Positions 35,172 to 43,547 of a stretch of DNA of 64,000 nt are shown here, piece after piece (within the stretch, counting starts at the first letter, position 1; each line of letters starts with the position of its first letter). The DNA comes from Chryseobacterium cucumeris. Its GTDB lineage: Bacteria; Bacteroidota; Bacteroidia; Flavobacteriales; Weeksellaceae. The stretch spans positions 310,001 through 374,000 of the forward strand of contig NZ_CP068760.1 of assembly GCF_016775705.1 (NCBI RefSeq), given 5' to 3'. Below the pieces are notes generated by a model. That model was not told where the DNA came from and ran no database searches. It worked only from the letters and a program-made list of their open reading frames with translations. A program made the translations under genes and the position numbers.

Positions 35172-35465
35172 TTTCTTCAATTTTTTAATTTAAAATACAG
35201 TTGTTCTCTGACGATCCAATGTAGAAGCCAGGCGTACAACAGCCTTCTTCTATAGAAAACTGCAAAAAACAATACATAAAGTTCTAAATGAGTCCCTGCC
35301 TTGGATCCTGACAGGGCTTAGATAATGAAGTCCTTGGAACTTTTCAGAAAAGAATCTGTATGAAGATAAAGTAAAGACAGCAGCAATCCTGACCGGCGGT
35401 GTTCTGCAGATAAAAAAATTGTTGCTGTCATTATCAATTATTATTAATTCTAACAAATATACGGC

Positions 35466-36107
35466 TTAAAAACGGAATGTAGCGGCTGCACTTAAAGAAA
35501 CTCTGTGCAAACCTTCTTTTTGATCATCATCAAATTTATAAGTCACCCCGTTATACTTCATTTTATTCAGGGTTCCGCCACTTAATCCTACTTTTGGCCC
35601 TATCATAAAATTCTTGCTTACCTGATATTGATATCCAAGATCAACTTCTGCCCCGAAAGTACTTCCTGTACCTTTTACAGATCCTGTTTTTGTAGTATAA
35701 GATAGTACTCCCAACGCCACATCTGCAAATACCTTATGTCTTGTATCCAGATGATTATTTGAAATAAGTCCGGAGAAACCGAAAAATGTAATATGATCCT
35801 TTGTCGTTACAGGAACAGATACTGGCATTCCATTTACATAACCAAGCAGAAATCCGTCGCTAGATGCACTGTAGTTGGAATATTTCACTCCGAATCCTAG
35901 ACCATTTTTCACTTCATAATGGGCTGCAATATCAAAGTTCATTCCATTTTTCAGGTCTTTTACATATTCTTTTTCTTCTTTGCTAAGGCCGGGAATTGTC
36001 TTTGCAGTTCTCCATGCATATCCTATGGAAGGTCTGATAGAAAATTTCTGAGCGAAAGACATGATGGAGATTGAGAACACTCCAGCTACGATTATTTTTT
36101 TTATCAT
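35466..36107 (-). CDS. Outer-membrane beta-barrel protein
   Basis: Protein of 213 residues with signal peptide MIKKIIVAGVFSISIMSFAQ, then alternating-strand sequence ending in an aromatic residue (SLSAAATFRF), the usual C-terminal signature of barrel proteins. There are no catalytic motifs. Upstream of the C-terminal half, GFGVKYSNYSASSDGFLLG and FFGFSGLISNNHLDTRHKVFADVALG alternate polar and apolar residues. Function unknown. The 294 bp on its downstream side hold no feature I can support. Confidence 0.75.
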   Translation of the reverse strand: MIKKIIVAGVFSISIMSFAQKFSIRPSIGYAWRTAKTIPGLSKEEKEYVKDLKNGMNFDIAAHYEVKNGLGFGVKYSNYSASSDGFLLGYVNGMPVSVPVTTKDHITFFGFSGLISNNHLDTRHKVFADVALGVLSYTTKTGSVKGTGSTFGAEVDLGYQYQVSKNFMIGPKVGLSGGTLNKMKYNGVTYKFDDDQKEGLHRVSLSAAATFRF

Positions 36108-36155
36108 GGTTTTAAAATTTCCGGCAAAAATAAAATTTTCTACCGGAGAAACCTA

Positions 36156-36548
36156 TTAAAACCTGAAACGTCTGCTTTCTTTTTTATCTGAAAGCTTTTT
36201 CTTATTATCCAGTCTTGTTTGTTTCTGACCTTTTGAAGGCTTGGTTGCTGTTCTTTTTTTCGGAACAATGAGTGCTTTGTTTACCATTTCAATTATTTTT
36301 TCAATGGCTTTATTTTTATTCATCAGTTGTGTTCTGCTTTCAGAAACTGAGAGGAATAAAAAACCGTCCGCATTGATCCTGTTTTTCAGTTTAAGCTGAA
36401 TCAATACTTTTTCGTCTTCATTAAAAAATTCTGATGCATCTACTTTCCAAAGTACGGTAACGGCAGTCTCCACTTTATTGACGTTTTGTCCTCCTGCACC
36501 GCTGCTGCGGGAAGTTTTGAAACTGAGTTCTTTTGAAAAATCTTTCAT
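36156..36548 (-). CDS. arfB: Peptidyl-tRNA hydrolase ArfB-like ribosome rescue factor
   Basis: Ribosome-rescue release factor homologue, 130 residues. RSSGAGGQNVNKVETAV near residue 20 contains the catalytic GGQ motif. The C-terminal tail is rich in Lys and Arg (TKPSKGQKQTRLDNKKKLSDKKESRRFRF) and would insert into the empty mRNA channel. It hydrolyses peptidyl-tRNA on stalled ribosomes. ATG 36548 (MKDFSKELSFKTSRS) is chosen because the longer frame begins at a TTG and would abut the menE stop. It lies 30 bp after menE on the same strand. Confidence 0.92.
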   Translation of the reverse strand: MKDFSKELSFKTSRSSGAGGQNVNKVETAVTVLWKVDASEFFNEDEKVLIQLKLKNRINADGFLFLSVSESRTQLMNKNKAIEKIIEMVNKALIVPKKRTATKPSKGQKQTRLDNKKKLSDKKESRRFRF

Positions 36549-36578
36549 TTTTTTAAGATTTTGAGATACCGGAATCAA

Positions 36579-37607
36579 CTAGAGATCTCCAGTTAAATTT
36601 TTATACAATTCCAATCTGTTTACCTTCCCGTTGGGAGTTCTCGGAATTTCTCTGATGAAAATAATGTCTTTCGGCCTGTGGAATTTTTTTTCAAATGGTA
36701 TTTCTGAAACTTTCCTTTTTACCTCATCAGATTCATTTCCTTCTATAATCAATATCAATTTCTGGCCCAAACTTTCATCCGGCAACCCTGCAAATATGGC
36801 CTCATTTGGGAGTTCTTTTTTTACCAGGGCTTCCAGGGCTTCAGGAAAAATTTTTGCTCCTCCGGAATTAATCACATTATCAATTCTTCCAAGGAATTTA
36901 AACTGTTTTTTACTCTTAATCTCAACTAAATCATTAGTTTGCAACTCTGAAGCATTTACATTGGGAGCAAAGATCTTCAGACAACCTCTGTCATCTAAAG
37001 AAATGGACACATTTTCAAAAACGGTAAAATACTCTTCCTGTTCCGGCATTAATTGTTTCAATCCGATATGAGAAAGGGTCTCAGACATTCCATAGGTTTC
37101 AAAAATACGGTTTGAAGGACTAAGGTTCATATGCCGGATTTTATTTTTCAGACTTTCTGAAACGGCAGCACCACCAATGATCAGGTTTTTAATCAGATGA
37201 AGCTTTTCCAGTGAGTTTTCTACCTGAAGAGGCGTCATGGCACAAAAATCTACTTCTTCATTCAGATTTTCAAGAGGCTTTAAAGAAGGATCAGTAACTT
37301 TTAATTGTAATTTTCTTTCTATAGAACGGACAACCATCATTTTTCCGGAAATGTATTCTACAGGCAGGCAAAGTAATGCCGTATCGCCTTCTTTTAATCC
37401 TAAAAAATTACAGGTCATCACTGCTGAATTGACCATTTTCTTTTTTTCAATTTCAAAGATTTTGGGTACTCCGGTAGAACCCGAAGTCTGGACATTTACT
37501 CCTGTTTTTTTTGAAAACCATTCTTCCAGAAAATCTTTTACTTTCTTTTCAAATTCTGCAGAGAATGATAATTGATTAATATTGAGATTATTGAAGTCTA
37601 TCAGCAT
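36579..37607 (-). CDS. menE: AMP-dependent synthetase, o-succinylbenzoate-CoA ligase type
   Basis: Adenylate-forming ligase of 342 residues, a short form typical of Bacteroidota MenE. Motifs are QTSGSTGVPK (P-loop-like, near 40), FETYGMSETLSHIG (near 170), the hinge LGRIDNVINSGGAKIFPEALE and the catalytic Lys in PRTPNGKVNRLE (near 330). In menaquinone synthesis it activates o-succinylbenzoate with ATP and CoA. The other men genes are not here; assignment to MenE rests on length and family likeness. Confidence 0.85.
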   Translation of the reverse strand: MLIDFNNLNINQLSFSAEFEKKVKDFLEEWFSKKTGVNVQTSGSTGVPKIFEIEKKKMVNSAVMTCNFLGLKEGDTALLCLPVEYISGKMMVVRSIERKLQLKVTDPSLKPLENLNEEVDFCAMTPLQVENSLEKLHLIKNLIIGGAAVSESLKNKIRHMNLSPSNRIFETYGMSETLSHIGLKQLMPEQEEYFTVFENVSISLDDRGCLKIFAPNVNASELQTNDLVEIKSKKQFKFLGRIDNVINSGGAKIFPEALEALVKKELPNEAIFAGLPDESLGQKLILIIEGNESDEVKRKVSEIPFEKKFHRPKDIIFIREIPRTPNGKVNRLELYKNLTGDL

Positions 37608-37659
37608 GTTTTCCGTAAATAAATTCTACAGTAAATTTAAAAAAAAATTCAAAAAGTTC

Positions 37660-37689
37660 TTGTATATAAAGAAAAAAGCTGTAAATTTG
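37660..37689 (+). promoter_or_regulatory. Promoter of tRNA-Gln
   Basis: TTG (37660-37662), 19 bp, TAAATTTG (37682-37689), an exact consensus, 18 bp ahead of the tRNA. Confidence 0.75.
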
Positions 37690-37707
37690 CACCACTAAAA
37701 CAAACAG

Positions 37708-37778
37708 AGACTCATGGTGTAGCGGTAACACTACTGATTTTGGTTCAGTCATCTGGGGTTCGAATCCCTGTGAGTCTA
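37708..37778 (+). tRNA. tRNA-Gln (anticodon TTG)
   Basis: Cloverleaf: acceptor AGACTCA with TGAGTCT, D-stem GTGT/ACAC, anticodon stem ACTGA/TCAGT around loop TTTTGGT (anticodon TTG at 37740-37742), and T-loop GGTTCGAATCC. The discriminator is A and CCA is not encoded. It has its own promoter and terminator, so it is transcribed alone. Confidence 0.96.
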
Positions 37779-37779
37779 C

Positions 37780-37805
37780 AAACCATCCTTTTTTAAGGAT
37801 GGTTT
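37780..37805 (+). terminator. Terminator of tRNA-Gln
   Basis: AACCATCCTT (37781-37790) pairs with AAGGATGGTT (37795-37804) around TTTT, followed by a T-rich tail. Confidence 0.88.
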
Positions 37806-37868
37806 TTGTTTTTATTATCATCTTTTATTTCTGAGTGAAATCAGAATAAACAATTTAAAACTATAGCT

Positions 37869-39404
37869 ATGAAAAAACACTATTTCTTATTATTTTCTAT
37901 TTTCACCATTTTTTTGAATGCGCAAAGCTTCAGTTTGGACACTACTTTTGGAAATGGCGGATATTGCATGTATGATAATTTCAGAGAAACATCAGATGTG
38001 GTGATACTTCCGGATGGCCAATTCATTACTGCAACTTCCACAGGCTCTATCACCATAAGAAAGGTAAACCAAAGCGGAATTCTTGATAGCTCCTTCGGAG
38101 AAAAGGATTATGATATGGGCAGCAATTCATTGGATAAAAGCGAATCTATCAAAAAAATTATTTTAAATAATAATAAAATATTGATTTATGGAAGGGTAAA
38201 TGCTACTCCAACCCACAGCTTATATGATTGGTTTTTAACCAGAATTAACCTGGACGGATCTCTGGACACCAGCTTTGGCACCAATGGTTTTACCACTCAA
38301 TCTGTAAGTCAAAACGGTACAGCAGATGATTTTGCAGTAGATCAGAATGGAAACAGTTACCTTCTTATTTCCAACATGGGTTCTTATATGGTAAAAGTAG
38401 ATTCCAACGGAGTCATTGATAACAATTTCGGAACCAATGGAAAATTATTGCTTAATACATTTTATCCCAAAAAGTTTTATATTCAGAATGATGGGAAACT
38501 GGTAATGGCGGGAACCAAAACCAATACATTAACCTACACAGAAGATTCTTATATCGAAAGAAGACTGCCTGACGGCACGTACGATTCTACATTTGGTACT
38601 AATGGTTCTGTTTTTATTCCTAATACGCAAGGTTCTGTTGCCAGAAATTTTGAATATAATTATACTGATAATTCTATTTTATTACTGCATAGTAAAAATA
38701 CGATATATGGGGGGACTTTCTTTTTATCTAAAATTCAAATTTCAGATGGCGCCTCTGTTTCCGGATTTTCCAATAATGGAAGAACACCTGATTATAGCTT
38801 TACCACTGCAAAGCAATTGTCATTGGGCCAGATTACCGTATTGCCCAATTCAAAAATAATAGTGACAGGAGGTATAACGAATATGTATAATGGTACCCCG
38901 AATCTTATTGCACAATTATTTGTAACAAGACTGAATGCTAACGGAACTGTAGATTATACTACATCAACTGCGGGCTTTCAATATTTTATGGCCGCACCTC
39001 CGACTACATCGCTAAGAGCTGACTATATTAAAAAGTTATTTAATTTAAATGACGGCTCACTTGTTCTTGCTTATTCCGGCGGCAGTGTAACACATGGCTC
39101 CAAATCTTTTCTGACAAAGTTTAACAGTGGTTTCCTTGGGGTGGATGATATTTCTGCAAAAGATCATAATACTTTTACCCTTCATCCTAATCCGGCCAGG
39201 GATCATATTACCATACAATATAAAAAAGAGGGTAATAAAAGTTTTGAGTACAGTATTGTTGATATGTCCGGGAAAAAAATTCAGAGCGGTTCTTCAATAT
39301 TCAATGAACAAATCAATATTCAGAAATTAGAAAAAGGGAATTACATTATTCAGTTTGAGACTAAAAAAAGAGACAGACAATCGTTAAAATTAATAAAGAA
39401 ATAA
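37869..39404 (+). CDS. Type IX-secreted delta-60 repeat protein
   Basis: Exported protein of 511 residues with signal peptide MKKHYFLLFSIFTIFLNAQ. The body carries delta-60/beta-propeller-like repeats with the recurring LD(S/T)SFG-(T/E)-(N/K)-G pattern, for example LDTTFGNGG, LDSSFGEKD, LDTSFGTNG, IDNNFGTNG and YDSTFGTNG. The C-terminal 75 residues (TLHPNPARDHITIQYK to IQFETKK...LIKK) form a type A T9SS sorting domain. The protein would pass the outer membrane by the type IX system and be surface-bound or released. Ligand unknown. Confidence 0.87.
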   Translation: MKKHYFLLFSIFTIFLNAQSFSLDTTFGNGGYCMYDNFRETSDVVILPDGQFITATSTGSITIRKVNQSGILDSSFGEKDYDMGSNSLDKSESIKKIILNNNKILIYGRVNATPTHSLYDWFLTRINLDGSLDTSFGTNGFTTQSVSQNGTADDFAVDQNGNSYLLISNMGSYMVKVDSNGVIDNNFGTNGKLLLNTFYPKKFYIQNDGKLVMAGTKTNTLTYTEDSYIERRLPDGTYDSTFGTNGSVFIPNTQGSVARNFEYNYTDNSILLLHSKNTIYGGTFFLSKIQISDGASVSGFSNNGRTPDYSFTTAKQLSLGQITVLPNSKIIVTGGITNMYNGTPNLIAQLFVTRLNANGTVDYTTSTAGFQYFMAAPPTTSLRADYIKKLFNLNDGSLVLAYSGGSVTHGSKSFLTKFNSGFLGVDDISAKDHNTFTLHPNPARDHITIQYKKEGNKSFEYSIVDMSGKKIQSGSSIFNEQINIQKLEKGNYIIQFETKKRDRQSLKLIKK

Positions 39405-39476
39405 AAGCAGATGTTTGCCTTACTTAGTACGAATTTTGGAAGTGGATTCTGGACCTTTACTCTATTTTTAATAATA

Positions 39477-39504
39477 AAAGCTCCCATCTTTTAACGGGAG
39501 TTTT
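39477..39504 (+). terminator. Probable terminator of the T9SS protein gene
   Basis: CTCCC (39481-39485) pairs with GGGAG (39496-39500), flanked by A's and a TTTT tail. Confidence 0.65.
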
Positions 39505-39582
39505 CTATTCTTCTAAAGAAAGACAATACATCTCAAAATCAAGCATTTACTTCTTTTACAAAAGCATTATATCAGATCGCAT

Positions 39583-39611
39583 AAAAAAGACCTTTCATTG
39601 AGGTCTTTTTT
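39583..39611 (-). terminator. Terminator of VGINT protein 1
   Basis: AAAAAAGACCT (39583-39593) pairs with AGGTCTTTTTT (39601-39611). Placed after the leftward gene, with T's on both strands. Confidence 0.8.
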
Positions 39612-39647
39612 TATAATAGCATGCTGTACTTTTATATTCTGTAAAAA

Positions 39648-40676
39648 CTAAAAAAGTCTTGTAAGGATCACTTTATACTGTAAGCTTGCATCTCCATTGT
39701 TAGTAAGATCTATTGTTCCGGCTGTGGGCATTGTTAATGTATAATTAAATGCAATGTTAGTACCTCCTGCAGCACAATTTGGAATGCCTGACCAAACAAC
39801 TGATGTTGTATATCTGTTTACTTCAGTAAAAGCAGGCGCTTTATCGGTGGTGTCAGTGTTTAAACTTCCATCCATTCCTTTAATAGAGAAAGAATTGTTA
39901 AGAGCATTATTAGTGACGTAATACTCTGCAATACCAATACGCCCACAAGTATTGCTGACATTGACCACAGCTTTATATACCGCATTATTGGCAAGTCCTG
40001 CAATCAAAGTATTTGTAGCACCTGGTGCTATGGTAACGGTGTTATTAATAACCGTTCCATAAATGTTATCAACAGCTTTATTCAGGACACCATTTGCGTC
40101 TGAATATACCGGCGTAATAAGGGTAGCGCCTGCAGCTACATCTATGGTTCTTACTCTGGTACTACCGGCAACATCCAAGGTATTGGTAGGAGTATTGGTA
40201 GCAACACCTATATTACCCAGGGTTAGATCCATTGCCCAATCACTTCCCCCAGGAATACGGGAAATAATAAATACCCCGTTATTCCCGTTGAAATTAGGAT
40301 TTATACCCATTACTGCCTGTTTTACTCCCGTAGTTCCCGTAGTTCTTAAGATCGATAATAAGGAGTTATTGGCGATAGGATTTTCTATCAGCAATCCCGT
40401 ATTGGTAGCTTCACCTCCTCCAATACCTGTGGCTGTTCCCTTATTTTTTATATGGAGATTCGATAAGGGTGTGAGATTACCGATACCTACATTTCCTGCC
40501 GAGGTTACTGTGAAGTCATTGGCTTGTTGTACGTCATTAGGAACACCGGTTGCAGGATTATCTTTTGCCCCATCTACATGGAGCATGCCTTGAGGGTTTG
40601 ATGTATTTATCCCTACCTGTGAAAACCCAATGACAGAAAACAATATCATTGCCAAAGAGATTAAATTTTTTTTCAT
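39648..40676 (-). CDS. Secreted 'VGINT' protein 1
   Basis: Exported protein of 342 residues with signal peptide MKKNLISLAMILFSVIGFSQ. The mature start VGINTSNPQGMLHVDG and the following GVPNDVQQANDFTVTSAGNVGIG are shared with the neighbour at 41668-42963. VGIG/IGV-type turns with NTLDVAGSTRV resemble the repeats of phage tail-fibre and trimeric-adhesin stalks. The C-terminal 120 residues are a separate beta-rich domain (TVTIAPGATNTLIAG to LQYKVILTRLF). It lacks a T9SS-type sorting tail. Function unknown; surface or structural role inferred. Confidence 0.7.
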   Translation of the reverse strand: MKKNLISLAMILFSVIGFSQVGINTSNPQGMLHVDGAKDNPATGVPNDVQQANDFTVTSAGNVGIGNLTPLSNLHIKNKGTATGIGGGEATNTGLLIENPIANNSLLSILRTTGTTGVKQAVMGINPNFNGNNGVFIISRIPGGSDWAMDLTLGNIGVATNTPTNTLDVAGSTRVRTIDVAAGATLITPVYSDANGVLNKAVDNIYGTVINNTVTIAPGATNTLIAGLANNAVYKAVVNVSNTCGRIGIAEYYVTNNALNNSFSIKGMDGSLNTDTTDKAPAFTEVNRYTTSVVWSGIPNCAAGGTNIAFNYTLTMPTAGTIDLTNNGDASLQYKVILTRLF

Positions 40677-40762
40677 TTTTTAAGATTTAAAATGGTGTAA
40701 TTTGAGTATTTAATTCAATACATTTATTTATGCTTTTCATTCAAATAAACATATATTAAAAC

Positions 40763-40770
40763 CAAATTTA
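40763..40770 (-). promoter_or_regulatory. -7 promoter element of VGINT protein 1
   Basis: Read leftward the octamer is TAAATTTG, about 87 bp ahead of the ATG. It implies a long AT-rich leader; no -33 TTG at proper spacing. Confidence 0.4.
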
Positions 40771-40930
40771 CACTTTTTAATCATTTATAATATTAAATTA
40801 ACATAAAAAACTTGCGATATAAATAATATTCACAACGCAACAATTATAATTTACAATAGACCTACGCTATAGCAACTCCAGATCTCAAGAGGTAGTATTT
40901 TATATTTTGGGAAGTCCATAGTGTATTGTT

Positions 40931-41470
40931 TTAATTTTTTCGAAAATCGGGTCTTATTATAAAAACAGAGGTTACCGTTATAATCAATATTCCAACTTCT
41001 AATAATAGTCCCCATAAACCCGCGATAAAACACCTCAAAATAATTTCGGCTGTAAATTCTGCAGGGTTAGTATCTTTGTTGTACGTCATCCAAATCAGGA
41101 GTTCTCCCTGATAGGTAAAGATTCCAGCCCTATAATCCTTGAACACTGCACCTATTTCCTGGTAAAAAATTGATGCAGAACAAACTGTCATATACACACC
41201 TATAAGAATAAAAGGAAGAGAGATTAAGAAACTAGAATGTTTAATCTGCTGATTCGTGATATTTCTCTTTAAAATAAACAACAGTTTCCAGATCGGAATA
41301 AAGCCGAGAATAAGAAATTCAATTTCAATAAGGATTAAAAAAATCGAAATACAAAGCAAAAATTCGCTGGCATTAAAAAATATTGCTGCCACCAGAGGGA
41401 CTAAAAATACAAACATTGCAACGGTATTAACGCAAAGTATTATATCTGACAATCCAGTGTTTCTTTTCAC
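40931..41470 (-). CDS. Integral membrane protein of unknown function
   Basis: Protein of 179 residues with four strong hydrophobic segments at about 9-30, 36-62, 80-100 and 145-172. A soluble loop of about 45 residues (QEIGAVFKDYRAGIFTYQGELLIWMTYNKDT) lies between segments three and four. No family motif is recognised. It lies between the two VGINT paralogues on the same strand. Confidence 0.6.
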   Translation of the reverse strand: MKRNTGLSDIILCVNTVAMFVFLVPLVAAIFFNASEFLLCISIFLILIEIEFLILGFIPIWKLLFILKRNITNQQIKHSSFLISLPFILIGVYMTVCSASIFYQEIGAVFKDYRAGIFTYQGELLIWMTYNKDTNPAEFTAEIILRCFIAGLWGLLLEVGILIITVTSVFIIRPDFRKN

Positions 41471-41560
41471 TCTAAAGCTCTTATTGTTAATATTTCTAAT
41501 ATTCTGTTTTGTACACGGGTATATTCTTTGTATCTGTCAGGAAAAATAGTAAAACAATAA

Positions 41561-41600
41561 AAACTACTTTTTCCCAAAACACCTTGAAAAAAAGTAGTTT
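41561..41600 (-). terminator. Terminator of VGINT protein 2
   Basis: AAACTACTTTTT (41561-41572) pairs with AAAAAGTAGTTT (41589-41600). On the minus strand it ends in T's. Confidence 0.75.
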
Positions 41601-41667
41601 AAGGCATTAATTGCACTTTATACCATCTGATAAATATAAAATATCCTGAACCTGATATCCTTTTATA

Positions 41668-42963
41668 TTAATTTACTGCAACAGCATAAATCGCATTTTC
41701 AGACCATACTCCTCCCACTTTACCCAATCCGGCCCCTGTCACAGTACCACTAGCCTGAGTATTCCCTACAATATATCTATACGTTTTGGTTGTCCCGGAT
41801 GTATTATTAATTTGTACTGTACCCGTAGCAACACTATATTTTTGTCCACCATTAAATGGTCCTTCCAATTGAAAACTCATTAAAGTAGGTCTTATGACAT
41901 CTGCTGACTGAGTGCCTGTTTGTCCAATGGTTGTAAGATTTGCTTCTGAGAAAGTACTTCTTACAAACATCCAGTCACTTGCTGTAATTGTTCCCTGCGG
42001 TATTAATAATAATGAAATGGTAACCATCCATCTTCCCGGAGGTAAAGTAATGGAAGAACCTGTATATCTAAAATCAGAAAATTGAGAAAATGGTACATCA
42101 TACCCTCCACCCAATGTTCCTACAGCAACATTTGATGCAGCTCTCTGCCATGTTGCCACTCCATTGGCATCAGAAGTTAATATTTTATTGGCCCCTTGTG
42201 TACCATCTACAATTTTCAATGCACCATTCGTTGAGGAACGAACATCCAGCACATTTGTGGGCGCCGTTGTACCAATACCTACTCTGCCATTTTTATTCAA
42301 AGTCATTAACGGGTCTCCTGCAGCCGGAGCTCCTGCAAACAACTGTAATACATTAGCAGCATTTCCCAATCCATAAAAATCATCTCCTGCGGCACTGTTC
42401 CATAATGCCAGTTTTTTTCCGTTACCGCTTCCCAAATCCAACATATTCTTAGGAGTTGTTGTTCCTATACCCACTCTGTTGGTAACTGCATCTACCGAAA
42501 ATGTACTTCCATCCACTGAAAAGTGATTGGTTCCTGCGGTAGCAGTACTTGTAAAGGCTAAAGAACTGGTTCCCTGAGCTACTGTACGGGATCCTGTAAG
42601 TGTTCCGTTTGAATTGTAAATATTAGTATTTGCAGGAAGGTCCTTCCATGTTGCAACACCATTCGCGTCTGATGTTAAAACTTTGGCATTTCCCTGTGTT
42701 CCATCGACAATTTTTAGAGCTCCATTGGCTGTAGAGCGGATATCCAATTTATTGGTAGGGTTTACTGTTCCTACTCCGACATTTCCGTTACTGAGCACTG
42801 TAAAATCATTAGCCTGCTGAGCTGTAGTTGGAACTCCTGTTGAAACATTATCTTTGCCACCATCCACATGAAAAGAGCCTTGAGGATTTGGAGTATTTAT
42901 CCCTACCTGAGAGAAGAATAAATTTGAGAAAAGCATTCCTGATGAAATGATTATTTTTTTCAT
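41668..42963 (-). CDS. Secreted 'VGINT' protein 2, with internal duplication
   Basis: Paralogue of the 39648-40676 protein, 431 residues: signal peptide MKKIIISSGMLFSNLFFSQ, then VGINTPNPQGSFHVDGGKDN and TAQQANDFTVLSNGNVGVG. It contains a duplicated unit, NKLDIRSTANGALKIVDGTQ plus KVLTSDANGVATW near 85-125, and NVLDVRSSTNGALKIVDGTQ plus KILTSDANGVATW near 240-280. Several VGIGT-TP-N-LD turns recall tail-fibre/adhesin stalks. The C-terminal 140 residues form a beta domain. The frame extends to 43014, but ATG 42963 gives the signal peptide. Confidence 0.7.
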   Translation of the reverse strand: MKKIIISSGMLFSNLFFSQVGINTPNPQGSFHVDGGKDNVSTGVPTTAQQANDFTVLSNGNVGVGTVNPTNKLDIRSTANGALKIVDGTQGNAKVLTSDANGVATWKDLPANTNIYNSNGTLTGSRTVAQGTSSLAFTSTATAGTNHFSVDGSTFSVDAVTNRVGIGTTTPKNMLDLGSGNGKKLALWNSAAGDDFYGLGNAANVLQLFAGAPAAGDPLMTLNKNGRVGIGTTAPTNVLDVRSSTNGALKIVDGTQGANKILTSDANGVATWQRAASNVAVGTLGGGYDVPFSQFSDFRYTGSSITLPPGRWMVTISLLLIPQGTITASDWMFVRSTFSEANLTTIGQTGTQSADVIRPTLMSFQLEGPFNGGQKYSVATGTVQINNTSGTTKTYRYIVGNTQASGTVTGAGLGKVGGVWSENAIYAVAVN

Positions 42964-43014
42964 TTGTTTACGTTTTAAAAAAGGTTTGATGTTAATTTTT
43001 TTTCTTGTGTGCAT

Positions 43015-43547
43015 TTAGAATCGTACTGAAAAATATGACCGGTCTGAAATTTTCCAACGTTCGAATTAGATGATGCAAACTTACTGCCTGCAAATAAAAA
43101 AAATTCTACATCAAAGACACGTCAAAACACAACTAACTTAAAAACAACAAATTACAATCAACATGAAGTAACTTTGAAGCAAGTAAAAAAAGTGAATTAT
43201 TAGCTCTTCATGAACAAAATTCAGAGATAAAGAAGGAAATTATAAAGCTCTGTAACTTCAATGGCTTTATCCTTAAAAGGCAGGGACATTACTATCCCCG
43301 CCCAAAACACAAACACTTAAGAATGAAAAAAATTTTCGTAGTAAATGTATCAATATTATGTACCCTGATTATTACTTCAAAAATACTTCACAACTCAATG
43401 AATTAAAAAACAACATTTTATATATTCAATGGAGTATTTTTGAAGTGTATCTTTTATGAATATTCCAGGTAAAAATTTTTGTTATTGCTTAATTTTTTAA
43501 AACATATTCATAAAAAAGTTATTTTTGTTTTAATAATTTTAAAAAAT
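43015..43547. other. 533-bp AT-rich gap without a supported gene
   Basis: It lies between the divergent VGINT protein 2 and TPR/HTH genes. The only structure noted is an imperfect hairpin, GGCAGGGA (43279-43286) with TCCCCGCC (43295-43302), and a 27-codon open frame from ATG 43323 to 43406 with a short hydrophobic stretch. I do not call a gene. It probably holds promoters for both neighbours. Confidence 0.4.

Noticed and set aside
35250..35456. 68-codon leftward open frame in the gap beside the barrel protein
   Set aside because: No motif, unusual residue content, and no start context; treated as chance.
43323..43406. 27-codon frame MKKIFVVNVSILCTLIITSK...
   Set aside because: It has a hydrophobic stretch, but no evidence of expression or conservation and no cleavage site; too short to support.
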